Assembly (NCBI RefSeq): GCF_000284375.1
Contig: NC_017249.1
Location: 5,558,001 to 5,622,000 of the forward strand
Source: Bradyrhizobium japonicum USDA 6
GTDB lineage: Bacteria > Pseudomonadota > Alphaproteobacteria > Rhizobiales > Xanthobacteraceae
Length of the DNA stretch: 64,000 nt
Reading direction: 5' to 3'
The notes under the pieces are model-generated. The model was given only the letters and a program-made list of their open reading frames with translations, was not told the DNA's origin and ran no database searches. Shown here piece after piece: positions 1 to 8,735 of the stretch (the stretch's first letter is position 1; each line of letters starts with the position of its first letter). The translations under genes and the position numbers were made by a program.

Positions 1-1
1 C

Positions 2-283
2 GGGACGCTTGAACTGGTGCTCGGCGCGCTGTTGATCCTCGGCCTGTTCACCCGCCTCGCCGCTTTCATCCTCTCCGGTGAAATGGCCTTCGCCTACTTC
101 ATGGGACATATGCTCAAGGGCGAGACGCCGGTGTTCCTGCCGCTGCTCAACAACGGCACGCTTGCCATCCTGTTCTGCTTCGCCTGCCTCTATCTCTCGG
201 CGGCCGGCGGCGGCCCGATCAGCGTCGATGCGGCGATGGGCAACGAACGCGCTTCGACCGGCGGCGCATTTGCGCGACGCTGA
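2..283 (+). CDS. DoxX-family membrane protein, C-terminal part
   Basis: The frame is open from the left edge, so only the last 93 residues are seen. They contain two hydrophobic helices (LVLGALLILGLFTRLAAF and LAILFCFACLYLSAAGG) separated by a short polar loop with HMLKGETPVFLPLLNNG. This is the typical C-terminal half of DoxX/DoxD-like four-helix inner-membrane proteins, including the family's Gly-Pro-Ile-Ser-Val-Asp ending. DoxX proteins are small integral membrane proteins linked to redox or thiol stress; the substrate here cannot be told. A hairpin follows the stop at 313-336. The start and any operon partner lie outside the window. Confidence 0.8.
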   Translation, partial: GTLELVLGALLILGLFTRLAAFILSGEMAFAYFMGHMLKGETPVFLPLLNNGTLAILFCFACLYLSAAGGGPISVDAAMGNERASTGGAFARR

Positions 284-312
284 CGCGCGCAATTAGCGCG
301 CAAGTCACGAAT

Positions 313-336
313 GGCACCGGCAGCTTTGCCGGTGTC
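313..336. terminator. Hairpin between convergent doxX and 28-aa gene
   Basis: GGCACCGGCA and TGCCGGTGTC form a 10-bp stem (one G-T pair) around the loop GCTT. It lies 30 bp after the doxX stop and just beyond the stop of the small gene on the other strand, where a bidirectional terminator would sit. There is no strong T-run, so Rho-independent activity is uncertain. Confidence 0.5.
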
Positions 337-338
337 AT

Positions 339-425
339 CTACCGCGAGCCCAGCACGTTCCAGATCAGGACGAGGGCCGCGACGAGCAGCGCGGACATGA
401 TGAGGCGGTGAACGAATCGGTTCAT
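339..425 (-). CDS. 28-aa single-pass membrane microprotein
   Basis: This short reading frame encodes Met-Asn-Arg-Phe-Val-His-Arg, then a continuous hydrophobic helix (LIMSALLVAALVLIWNVLG), then Ser-Arg-stop. A GGGAG ribosome-binding site lies about six bases before the ATG. The pattern of a short basic N-terminus, one about 20-residue membrane helix and a basic end is typical of bacterial membrane microproteins, which predicts an N-in, single-pass inner-membrane protein. No function can be assigned. It stands alone between doxX and the chemoreceptor gene, transcribed against both. The RBS, correct helix length and a hairpin just past its stop are the evidence that it is real. Confidence 0.55.
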   Translation of the reverse strand: MNRFVHRLIMSALLVAALVLIWNVLGSR

Positions 426-643
426 TGCCGCTCCCGCCAGGCTCGATGACCACCAAGGTCCGGAATCGATATTCTCCTGCATACGCGCTGACGTGCGCCG
501 ACGCATGTCGCTTTGCCTGCACGATTACGCACCAGGCTGCGAACGGTCACGCGCGCAGCCGGCGGCCTCATGCCTATGTTCATGATTGGTAAGAACTTCA
601 TGCTACCGATGCGAGCAATAACAACCATTTCGTAGAGGCTGCG

Positions 644-2335
644 ATGAAGCTGTTGAGCCATCTGAAGATCCGCACCAAGCTTACCAGCATGGTCTGCCTT
701 GCGGCTCTCACAGTCACAGCCATCATCGCGGTATCGGCCTTCCTCAGCAAGAGCCGCATGATGGAGGACCGGGTCCAGCAGATGAAGACCGCGGTCGACA
801 TGCTCTACAATCTCGCCCAGTCGGTCCAGGACGACGTCACCGCCGGCAAGCTGACGCAGGCCGAGGCCAAGGCCCAGTTCCACATGCGCGGACGGCGCAT
901 GACCTTCAACGGCAATCAGGGCTATCCGGTCGTCTACAACGCCGACACGTCCCTCCTCGTCAACGGCGCCAACCAGCAGCTCGAAGGCAAGATCACCAGC
1001 GCGATCGACGCCAACGGCGTCCTCATTGCCGACGCGATCCTCAAGGCCGGCGAACAGAATGGCGGCGGCGTAGCCTCCTATCTCTACCCGCGCCCCGGCC
1101 AGACCGAAGCGGTGCGCAAGACCGTGTTTGCGCGCAAGTTCGCCCCCTGGAACGCGACGATCAGCTATGGCCTCTATGTCGACGACATCGATGCCGATGT
1201 GCGCGCGCTGACGCTCGAGCTTGCCGCGGTCGGCCTCGGCCTGATGCTGTTGATGGCGACGTTGTCGTGGCTGATCGCCCGCGACGTGCTCGGCGCGCTC
1301 GATCGCCAGAAGACCCGCATGCAGGAGATTGCCGACGGTGCCATCGACAAGCCGGTCGAGGAGACCGGCCGCGGTGACGAGATCGGCCGCATGGCCGAGA
1401 CCCTCGAAGTGCTCAGGCAGACTGCTTTGACGGCGCGCACGCTGGAGTCCGAGCAGGTCGCCGCCAAGACACGCAGCGAGCAAGAGAAGCGTGACGCGCT
1501 GATCTCGCTGGCCGACCGCTTCGATGCCTCGGTCGGCCAGCTCGTCGGCCTGATGGCCTCGGGCTCCGGCGAGCTCGAGACCACCGCCAAGTCGATGTCG
1601 TCCACGGCCGAAGGCACCAATCGCCGCGCCGCCGTGGTCGGCTCGGCCGCCACCGAAGCCAGCCAGCGCGTCCAGACGGTCGCGGCTGCCGCCGAGGAGC
1701 TCTCCTCCTCCATCACCGAGATCAGCCGCCAGGTCGCGCAATCCGCCGAAGTCACCGGCCGCGCCGTGGACAGCGCACGCCGCACCGACACCATCGTCCG
1801 CGCGCTCTCGGACGGCGCCCAGCAGATCGAGCACGTCGCCGAGCTGATCTCCAGCATCGCGGCGCAGACCAATCTGCTCGCGCTCAACGCCACCATCGAG
1901 GCCGCGCGCGCCGGTGAAGCCGGCCGCGGCTTTGCGGTCGTCGCCTCCGAGGTGAAGTCGCTCGCCAGTCAGACCGCGGAAGCCACCCGCGAGATCGGCG
2001 ACAAGATCGCGCAGATCCAGGGGGCGACCAAGGAGGCCGTGGACGCCATCGGCGGCATCACCGCCACCATCGAGGAAGTCAGCCGCATCGCCACCTCGAT
2101 CGGCGCGGCCATCGAGGAGCAAGGCGCCGCCACCGCCGAGATCGCCCGCAGCGTCTCGCAGACCGCGGAGGCGACCAAGGAAGTCACCACCAATATCGGC
2201 GGTGTCAGCACCGCGGCGAACGAGACCGGCAACGCCGCCGGCATGGTGCTCGCGGCCGCCTCGAACCTCTCCAAACAGGCCGAGCAGCTCTCCGGCGAGG
2301 TCGGCACGTTCCTCGCGGGTGTTCGCGCGGCGTAA
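644..2335 (+). CDS. Methyl-accepting chemotaxis protein (single Cache, HAMP)
   Basis: Chemoreceptor of 563 aa. An N-terminal membrane helix (about 13-34) is followed by a periplasmic domain (about 38-188) resembling the single-Cache type 2 fold, with GYPVVYNAD and a [11 protein letters not shown] ending. A second membrane helix (about 190-212) leads into HAMP (about 212-264) and a long cytoplasmic coiled coil. The signalling tip at about 404-446 carries the hallmark [20 protein letters not shown], which contacts CheA/CheW. Ala/Glu-rich methylation-type helices flank it. GAGG lies before the ATG. There is no CWxxF pentapeptide, so adaptation enzymes are not tethered. No che genes are nearby, so it is an orphan receptor gene. 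The ligand is unknown; sCache domains usually bind small carboxylates or related metabolites. Confidence 0.95.
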   Translation: MKLLSHLKIRTKLTSMVCLAALTVTAIIAVSAFLSKSRMMEDRVQQMKTAVDMLYNLAQSVQDDVTAGKLTQAEAKAQFHMRGRRMTFNGNQGYPVVYNADTSLLVNGANQQLEGKITSAIDANGVLIADAILKAGEQNGGGVASYLYPRPGQTEAVRKTVFARKFAPWNATISYGLYVDDIDADVRALTLELAAVGLGLMLLMATLSWLIARDVLGALDRQKTRMQEIADGAIDKPVEETGRGDEIGRMAETLEVLRQTALTARTLESEQVAAKTRSEQEKRDALISLADRFDASVGQLVGLMASGSGELETTAKSMSSTAEGTNRRAAVVGSAATEASQRVQTVAAAAEELSSSITEISRQVAQSAEVTGRAVDSARRTDTIVRALSDGAQQIEHVAELISSIAAQTNLLALNATIEAARAGEAGRGFAVVASEVKSLASQTAEATREIGDKIAQIQGATKEAVDAIGGITATIEEVSRIATSIGAAIEEQGAATAEIARSVSQTAEATKEVTTNIGGVSTAANETGNAAGMVLAAASNLSKQAEQLSGEVGTFLAGVRAA

Positions 2336-2384
2336 GCGGCACTCGAGACTCAAGACGTTTGGCGCGAAAGCGTCGCCACATTCG

Positions 2385-2505
2385 ACATGGCCGGGCTTGT
2401 CCCGGCCATTCACGTTTTGAGCCGAGCTGCGCGAAGAACGTGGATGCCCGGGCCTTCGCCGCGCCGAAGCGGCTTCGGCCGCGCAGGCGAGACACGCCGG
2501 GCATG
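2385..2505. repeat. Palindromic intergenic repeat element
   Basis: Between the stops of two convergent genes lies a cluster of hairpins. The first is a perfect 9-bp stem ATGGCCGGG/CCCGGCCAT with loop CTTGT (2387-2409). The second is CCGAAGC-G-GCTTCGG. Related GCCCGGG and CCGGGCATGA arms follow. From memory, similar CCGGGCTTGTCCCGG palindromes recur between genes in Bradyrhizobium genomes. The first hairpin may also serve as a transcription stop for the chemoreceptor gene. Confidence 0.55.
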
Positions 2506-2526
2506 ACGGAGTTCTGAGCTTCCAGC

Positions 2527-5500
2527 TTACCGCCGCGCGAGGGTACAGCCGTTCGAGAGCTGGCGCGTCGATCCGGTCGAGCCGTCGTTCGACTGCGAGG
2601 GGAATTCCTCGAACGGCGAGTTCTGCTTACCGGTGTTGAACTCGAAGATCTTGCGGAACAGGCCCGGCGCCATCGCCGAGATCGGGTTGACGCGCATCAC
2701 CGGCGCCGCCGGCGTGCCGACGACTTCATAGGTGACGCCGATCAATCCTTCATTGTTTCCGCCGCCGAGGAAAATGCCGAACAGCGGGATCTGGCCGAAG
2801 ATGTTGTTGACGCCATACATCGGCACGAAGGTCCCGCTCATGCACACCTGGTTGCCGGGATAATCGATCGAGCCCTCGATGGTGGCGCCGATCATCGGGC
2901 CCTTGACGACGCCATCGCGGATCGTCAGCGCGCCGTTCTGGCGCGTGAACTCGGCGCGCAGCGCGCTGAAGGAGACGCCGTTCCCGGTGCCGTTGGGCGC
3001 GCCGGCGGCAACGCGTTCGAGCTGCGCCTCGCCCTTCACCGTGAAGTCGCGGACGTTGATGAGGCCCTCGCGCGTGGTGTTCGGCTCCGACGTCGGAGGC
3101 TCCATCGCCACCACCATCTGGCCGCCGATCGCCTTGGTGTAGGTGTCGGTGAAGCGCAGCAACGCGCCGGCATCGTTGGTCTGGAGGTAGATCACCTCGC
3201 GATTGCCCTGGGCGCGGCCGCCGCGCAAATCGGCGGCCACCGGCGTGTCGCGGCCGATCTTGCCGTTCAGCGTGAAGGCTTTGACGGCGCCATTGCGTCG
3301 CGACATCTTGCCATCGACGCTGCGCATCGCCTCGCCGTTGAAGCCCGCGACGGCACCGAGCTTCACGTCGATGTCGAAATCGACGTTCTTCATCTTGTTC
3401 TTGGCGTCGTCCTTGGAATTGCCTGAGATCGCCGACTTCAGGAAACCGCGGCCGTCGAACACGTCCCCGCGCATCGTGCCCCGCACCACCCCATCCTGGC
3501 CACGCTCCACCTTCAACGAGGCCTTGTCGCCGTCGGTCGGGGCGTAGGTCGGGAAGTTCGCGTTCATGAGGTCGCCGTTCGGATCGACCTCGAGCGAACC
3601 CTTGATCGAGGCCCCGCCGCCTTCGACGACGATGTCCTCCAGCCGCGTTGATTGCGCCGTCGGCACCACCTTGAAGCTGGCCTTGGCCGATTTGCCCGGC
3701 AGCTTGAACCAGCCGGGCAGGATGTTGTCGAGCTTTAGCGAGGTCAGGTCGGCCTCGACGCCGAGCTTGGTAGTCTGATCCGGACCGCTGGCGATCTTGC
3801 CCGACAGCTTGATCGGCAGCGATCCGCTGACGGCGGGGCTCAGATCGAATCCGAGACGCGCGCGGCTGGCATCGTCCAGCGTGGTCTGCAATTTGACGTC
3901 CGCATCGCCCTCCGCCGGCTTGCGGTAGTCCAGCGAAGCCGCCTGCCCGTTGATCTTGACGTCGCCCTTGACCTGATAGCCCTGGTTGCTCGCTGATATC
4001 TTGAGGTTGTTGGCCTCGAGCTTCTGGTTCATCACCAGCTTGTCGGCGGCAAAGCCGTTGAGATCGGCGGTGACGGCGTAGGTGGTGTCGGCCTTGGTTA
4101 GCTCGCCCTTGACCGGCAGGCCGAGCTGGATGTTGGCCGTGAACGTCCCCTTGCTGGTGTTGGGATCGACGACGGTCGACGACAGATCGCTCAGGCGATC
4201 ATTGGCGAGCATTTCGGCGGCCGCAGGCACCGGGCCATCGACCCGGAACCTGGTCCGCGACGGCGACGGTTTGGGCGCCATATCCGGCACCTCGAAGACG
4301 AAGTCGGAGATCGTGACCTTGCGGCCCGCCGGCGTATCGGCAATGCCCTGCCCGATATTCACGGTCGCGGTGCGCCCGGTCACACGCGCCTTCAAATCGG
4401 CGTCGTGCACCACCGGCATGCCATCGACGGGGCGGACCGCGACGCCGCTCGCGACGATGTTGACCGACAGGCCGTCGTCGGGAATGGGCGGGCCCTTGCG
4501 CGGGAGGTTCTTCGTCGGCGAATTGACGCCGATCTCGATCCGCTGGAGGGTGCCGCGCTCGATCCGCTCGATCACCCATTCGCGCAACTCGGGAACGACA
4601 AGCGTCGGCCACATCCGCTTGAGCGCGGAGGCCGACATCGGCGTTCCCGCGAAGCCGAGCGTCAGCCGTGGCTCGCCCGAATAGTCGATGGCACCGGTGC
4701 CGGCGACGCCGATCTCGCCATTGCTGATATCGGCTTGCGTCAGCAGCATGCGCTTGTGGTCGGTATCGAAGCGGAAGCCGATCGCGATACGGTTGAAGAC
4801 CAGCGGGGGCTCGTTGTCGATGCCGCCCAGCAGGATCGAGCCGCCGCTGAAGCCAAGCTGCCAGTCGTTGGTGGTGCCGTTCGGCGGCTCGAGATGGGCC
4901 AGAAGCGTCAGGCGGTTCGCGCCCGAGAGGATCTTGAACGGAGCGACCAGCACCCGCCGGTTCGAATCCCACTCGACGTTGATCTCGGCCGAGTCGATCG
5001 CCATCGGATAGTCTGGCGTGTCGGTGTCGATGATGTTGCCCGCGCCGACCGCGATCTTGCCGCGGAAGAAGGTCGGCACGCCGTCGCGGCCGAGCTCACC
5101 CTTGAGCTCGCCGGTCAGCGGCAGGTCGGCGGTGTAGGTGAAGTCCTTCACCCGGAGCGCCAGCAGGATGTTGGCGGTGGAAACCTTATCGGCGCGGATG
5201 TCGACCGAACGCACACCGTTCTCGGCGGGGCCGATCGTGGCGCGCAGCGACCACGGGCGCGCGCCCTCCTCGCCGAGGCTGAGCGCGACGCCGCCATGGC
5301 TCGGCCGGCGCAGGCTGAGCGTGATGTTCTCAAAGCTCCATTTGCTGCCGCGCTGCTGATCGTCGACGATCAGATTGCCGTTCTTCAGACCGATCTCGTT
5401 GAGGTTCTGGCCGTCGAGCCCGGTCATGCTCAGACTGTCGAGCCAGTCGAGGCCCTGAAGAATGCCACTCGGGGCAGCGGCCTGGGGAGCGGCCTGGGAT

Positions 5501-6240
5501 GCGTTCGGACTTGCAGGCCCGGTGGCGAATGGCGGCGGCGGGACACCGTTGCGCGGGAATGTCGGCGGCAGGCCCGCTTCCTTCTTGGAGGCGACGCCGG
5601 TCGCCAGCGGCTTGGCGGTGTCGCCGGCGGACACGGTGACGGTGCCGTCGGGCGCAATGCGGATCGCCAGCTCGGCGTCCACGAGATTGAGGCTCTCGGC
5701 GCGCAGGTGCCCCATCAGAAGACCCGCCCCCGACAGCTTCACTTCGGCCTTCGGTGCGGTGGCGACGATGGCGTGATCGTGGTCGCGGACGACGATGTCG
5801 CGGATGCGCACGGCGATGCGGATCCGCCCGGCCCGCTCGATCTGGGTGCCGCCGACCTCCACGGTGTTGCCGTGGCCGATATTGTCCTCGATGGCGGCAG
5901 CGAGCCAGGGCGTCGCGATGTCGAGGTTGATGGGACCTGCGCCAAGCCGCCACCACAGCGCGCCGAAGCAGCCGACGAAAATGACGGCGAGGGCTCCGAC
6001 CACGATGGCCAGCCGCCTCAGCCAGCGACCGGCGGCCAGCCAGCGGCGCAACGACGCAAACCTGTCACCGAAGCGATGGAAGCCCGAATTAGAACGCGAC
6101 AACAGCCGGCGCGCCCGATAGCCCGCCGCTGCTTCCTGATCCGGATCCCAGTCGGCGTCGTCCCATTCCTGCGGCTGCTGTTGACCGCCGCGCCGATCGA
6201 AATCCCGATTGTAATCCTGGGGCGACGTATTCCTTGCCAT
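2527..6240 (-). CDS. AsmA/YhdP-like envelope protein (DUF3971)
   Basis: Very large protein, 1237 aa from the chosen start. A charged Gln/Asp-rich cytoplasmic tail (1-70) precedes one membrane anchor (about 77-97). The remaining 1100 or so residues are periplasmic repeats of the AsmA-like/DUF3971 type. The C-terminus (GTIEGSIDYPG, then FVPMYGVNNIFGQIPLFG and NPISAMAPG) matches the conserved AsmA-like end. Family members such as YhdP and TamB are proposed to move phospholipids or guard envelope permeability. The ATG at 6240 was chosen because GAGAGG precedes it and the product begins with a normal cytoplasmic tail; an ATG at 6363 would add 41 residues. It diverges from the peroxiredoxin gene. 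Confidence 0.88.
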   Translation of the reverse strand: MARNTSPQDYNRDFDRRGGQQQPQEWDDADWDPDQEAAAGYRARRLLSRSNSGFHRFGDRFASLRRWLAAGRWLRRLAIVVGALAVIFVGCFGALWWRLGAGPINLDIATPWLAAAIEDNIGHGNTVEVGGTQIERAGRIRIAVRIRDIVVRDHDHAIVATAPKAEVKLSGAGLLMGHLRAESLNLVDAELAIRIAPDGTVTVSAGDTAKPLATGVASKKEAGLPPTFPRNGVPPPPFATGPASPNASQAAPQAAAPSGILQGLDWLDSLSMTGLDGQNLNEIGLKNGNLIVDDQQRGSKWSFENITLSLRRPSHGGVALSLGEEGARPWSLRATIGPAENGVRSVDIRADKVSTANILLALRVKDFTYTADLPLTGELKGELGRDGVPTFFRGKIAVGAGNIIDTDTPDYPMAIDSAEINVEWDSNRRVLVAPFKILSGANRLTLLAHLEPPNGTTNDWQLGFSGGSILLGGIDNEPPLVFNRIAIGFRFDTDHKRMLLTQADISNGEIGVAGTGAIDYSGEPRLTLGFAGTPMSASALKRMWPTLVVPELREWVIERIERGTLQRIEIGVNSPTKNLPRKGPPIPDDGLSVNIVASGVAVRPVDGMPVVHDADLKARVTGRTATVNIGQGIADTPAGRKVTISDFVFEVPDMAPKPSPSRTRFRVDGPVPAAAEMLANDRLSDLSSTVVDPNTSKGTFTANIQLGLPVKGELTKADTTYAVTADLNGFAADKLVMNQKLEANNLKISASNQGYQVKGDVKINGQAASLDYRKPAEGDADVKLQTTLDDASRARLGFDLSPAVSGSLPIKLSGKIASGPDQTTKLGVEADLTSLKLDNILPGWFKLPGKSAKASFKVVPTAQSTRLEDIVVEGGGASIKGSLEVDPNGDLMNANFPTYAPTDGDKASLKVERGQDGVVRGTMRGDVFDGRGFLKSAISGNSKDDAKNKMKNVDFDIDVKLGAVAGFNGEAMRSVDGKMSRRNGAVKAFTLNGKIGRDTPVAADLRGGRAQGNREVIYLQTNDAGALLRFTDTYTKAIGGQMVVAMEPPTSEPNTTREGLINVRDFTVKGEAQLERVAAGAPNGTGNGVSFSALRAEFTRQNGALTIRDGVVKGPMIGATIEGSIDYPGNQVCMSGTFVPMYGVNNIFGQIPLFGIFLGGGNNEGLIGVTYEVVGTPAAPVMRVNPISAMAPGLFRKIFEFNTGKQNSPFEEFPSQSNDGSTGSTRQLSNGCTLARR

Positions 6241-6531
6241 TGCCTCTCGATACAGACGCCCATCGTAGGATTGAGCACCGCCGGGACCGCAGCCGTCCAC
6301 GGGAAGCGAAGCTCCCTGTGCCGGCATTGCCGCCATACCTCGAATATTCCTGCTGTTCGTCATTTCGCCCCGGGAGCGCGTTCAACGAGCAGTGGGGTGG
6401 TGCGTGGAATTCCTTGTAACCATAACCCGGCGTCGCCAGACTTGCCCAGACGAGGGCGCGATTCCGGCACACCGGACGAGAGCTGCAATACCGCTTTGGT
6501 TGACCCGCCGAAAGCGTCGAAAGGAAGGCGT

Positions 6532-7221
6532 ATGTCCAAGAAATCCCGAAAGAAATCGTCCAAAACGCCCTCCGGCATCGCAACGGGTAAAAAGAAGACC
6601 CCGACCAAGCGGGCAACGACTCAAACAAAGTCCGCGAAAACACAGCGGACGCCGGCCAGCAAATCAACCGGGACCGTAGCAAAAGCAGGATCACATAAGG
6701 CCGCATCGAAACAGTTAAATTCCTCCAAATCGGCCTCCGCGCCCGCGAAGGCGAAGCCGGCCCTGACCGAGGGTCAGAAGGCGCCCGCCTTCCGGCTGCC
6801 CCGCGACGGCGGCGATGTGGTCTCGCTCGCCGACTATGCCGGTCGGAAGCTCGTCCTGTTCTTCTACCCCCGTGCCGACACGCCCGGCTGCACCCGGGAG
6901 GCGATCGATTTCACACGGCTGGCGGACGCTTTCAGCGCTGCCGGCACGGCCCTGCTCGGCATCTCCGCCGATCCGTTAAGGGCCCAGGAGAAGTTCCGGG
7001 ACAAGCACAGCCTCGGCATGCCCCTCGTCTCGGATGAGAAACACGAGATGCTGGGGGCGTACGGCGCCTGGGGCGAAAAGTCCATGTATGGCAAGAGTTT
7101 CCTCGGCGTTCTTCGCACCACGATACTGCTTGGTGCCGACGGTAAGGTAGCCAGGGTCTGGCGCAATGTCCGCGTCGACGGCCACGCCGACGAGGTGCTG
7201 GAAGCGGCAAGAAGCCTTTAA
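6532..7221 (+). CDS. BCP/PrxQ-type peroxiredoxin with Lys-rich tail
   Basis: Protein of 229 aa. Residues 1 to about 76 are almost wholly Lys, Ala, Ser, Thr and Pro (starting MSKKSRKKSSKTP), like a histone H1 tail. From about 77 a standard AhpC-TSA/BCP domain follows: GQKAPAFRLP, then FFYPRADTPGCTREAIDF with the peroxidatic Cys120, and a C-terminal GADGKVARVW strand. It should reduce hydrogen peroxide or organic peroxides in the cytoplasm. The usual E. coli BCP resolving Cys five residues after the peroxidatic one is Ile/Asp here, and no other Cys is seen, so it would act as a 1-Cys enzyme needing an external thiol. AAGGAAGG lies before the ATG. The basic tail suggests nucleic-acid or nucleoid binding (inference). 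Confidence 0.92.
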   Translation: MSKKSRKKSSKTPSGIATGKKKTPTKRATTQTKSAKTQRTPASKSTGTVAKAGSHKAASKQLNSSKSASAPAKAKPALTEGQKAPAFRLPRDGGDVVSLADYAGRKLVLFFYPRADTPGCTREAIDFTRLADAFSAAGTALLGISADPLRAQEKFRDKHSLGMPLVSDEKHEMLGAYGAWGEKSMYGKSFLGVLRTTILLGADGKVARVWRNVRVDGHADEVLEAARSL

Positions 7222-7331
7222 CCAGTCCGTTAAATTCGAGCGGTTCCGTTTCCGGAAAATTAACCATGACCGCCCCAGATTGCTGCGGCAATTAGGCCGT
7301 ACGGACTCATCCGACCGGCGCGGGAGTGCCG

Positions 7332-8699
7332 ATGTCGAAAAGTTCTGCCCAATATTCGCAGTACCCCCAACATCACGCGCACGATCACGGACGGGCCTTC
7401 CATCGCCGTCCTGCCGCCGCCGTGGCTGCAGCCGCTAGCCCCCTTCCCGCGACCGACGACGCCTACACTATCGTGCACCACGGCAAGCAGGTCCGCCTCG
7501 GACCCGTGGTGTTCTGGATCGTGGTCGGCACCGTCGTGCTGCTCGGACTCTGGTCGGCCGCGACCGCGACCTATTTCGCCTTCCGCGACGACGTCCTGAC
7601 CCGGCTGATCGCGCGCCAGGCCGAGATGCAGTACGCCTACGAAGACCGCATCGCCGAGCTCCGCGCCAAGGTCGATCGCACCACCAGCAGGCAGCTGCTC
7701 GACCAGGAGCAATTCGACCAGAAGCTCGACCAGATCATGAAGCGCCAGACGGCGCTGGAGTCCCGCGCCACGGCACTCGGGGCCATGCCCGACGTCACGG
7801 GATCAATCCCCCGCACGGCCCCGCAGCGCGGCGATTCGAGCCAGGGCGCGACGCAGGGCACGCCGAAGCCGTCGCCGATCAGCGACACCGTGATCTTCGT
7901 GGCGCCGCCCGATCGCGAAGCGCGGCTTGAGTCGCGCGCGCCGACCGTCGCGGCACCGCCGACCAGCCAATTTGCCAAGAACCAGGGTTTCGACAACGTC
8001 CTGGTCCGGCTCACGACCTCGCTTGACCAGGTCGAGCGTCGCCAGATGGCGGCGCTCAGCGCCGTCGAGGAAGGCATGGATTCACGCATGCGCCGGATGC
8101 GCGGCGTCGTCAGCGACCTCGGCCTCAATCTCGCCAGCCTCGAAGCGGCTGTGCCGCGCTCCGCGATGGGCGGTCCTTTCGTGCCCATCAAGCTGACGGC
8201 CAATGCCGGGCCGTTCGAGAAGCAGCTCTCACGCATCAACACCACCCGCGCCGAGATGGACCGGCTCAATCGCACGCTGGCGCTGGTGCCCTACCGCAAG
8301 CCCGTCATCGGCGAGGTCGAATTCACCTCCGGCTTCGGCGTGCGCAGCGATCCCTTCCTCGGCCGGCCCGCGATGCATACCGGACTCGACTTCCGTGCCG
8401 CGACCGGCGATCCCGCACGCGTCACCGCCAACGGCAAGGTCGTTTCGGCCGGCTGGTCCGGTGGTTACGGCCGCATGGTCGAAGTCGATCACGGCAACGG
8501 GCTCTCGACCCGCTACGGCCATCTCTCCGAGATCAACGTCAAGGTCGGCGAGATCGTGAAGCTCGGCCAGGTCATCGGCCTCGTCGGTTCGACCGGCCGT
8601 TCCACCGGCCCGCATCTGCACTACGAAACCCGCATCGACGGCGAAGCGGTCGATCCGCAGAAATTCTTGCGCGCCGGCGTGCGGCTCAGCGCGGGCTAA
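7332..8699 (+). CDS. M23-family murein endopeptidase
   Basis: Protein of 455 aa with a His-rich cytoplasmic tail, one membrane helix (about 60-83), a long coiled-coil and low-complexity stalk (about 90-310), and a C-terminal LytM/M23 domain (about 330-450). The zinc ligands are visible as HTGLD (about 349) and the HxH of GPHLHYE (about 427), with the G-x-G-x-x-x-x-x-HG core between them. Such proteins cut peptide cross-links in peptidoglycan or, if inactive, activate amidases; here the metal ligands are intact. The ATG at 7332 follows GGGAG; a GTG two codons earlier is possible. Its last 30 codons were copied into the end of the O-antigen ligase gene at 16464. Confidence 0.93.
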   Translation: MSKSSAQYSQYPQHHAHDHGRAFHRRPAAAVAAAASPLPATDDAYTIVHHGKQVRLGPVVFWIVVGTVVLLGLWSAATATYFAFRDDVLTRLIARQAEMQYAYEDRIAELRAKVDRTTSRQLLDQEQFDQKLDQIMKRQTALESRATALGAMPDVTGSIPRTAPQRGDSSQGATQGTPKPSPISDTVIFVAPPDREARLESRAPTVAAPPTSQFAKNQGFDNVLVRLTTSLDQVERRQMAALSAVEEGMDSRMRRMRGVVSDLGLNLASLEAAVPRSAMGGPFVPIKLTANAGPFEKQLSRINTTRAEMDRLNRTLALVPYRKPVIGEVEFTSGFGVRSDPFLGRPAMHTGLDFRAATGDPARVTANGKVVSAGWSGGYGRMVEVDHGNGLSTRYGHLSEINVKVGEIVKLGQVIGLVGSTGRSTGPHLHYETRIDGEAVDPQKFLRAGVRLSAG

Positions 8700-8735
8700 T
8701 AAGCCAAGCGCACGCGCTTTCAGCGTGGCCGCGCC

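Noticed and set aside
422..2413. 663-codon open frame on the minus strand opposite the chemoreceptor gene
   Set aside because: It is an antisense shadow caused by high GC at third positions; its product is low-complexity Gly/Arg/Asp sequence without family signature, and the plus strand encodes a clear chemoreceptor.
4959..4970. GGTTCGAATCCC, like a tRNA T-arm
   Set aside because: It lies inside the AsmA-like coding sequence, and no acceptor, D or anticodon arm can be formed around it.
4405..6531. Long plus-strand frame opposite the AsmA-like gene that runs into the peroxiredoxin
   Set aside because: Only the part from ATG 6532 has a ribosome site and family similarity; the rest is an antisense shadow.
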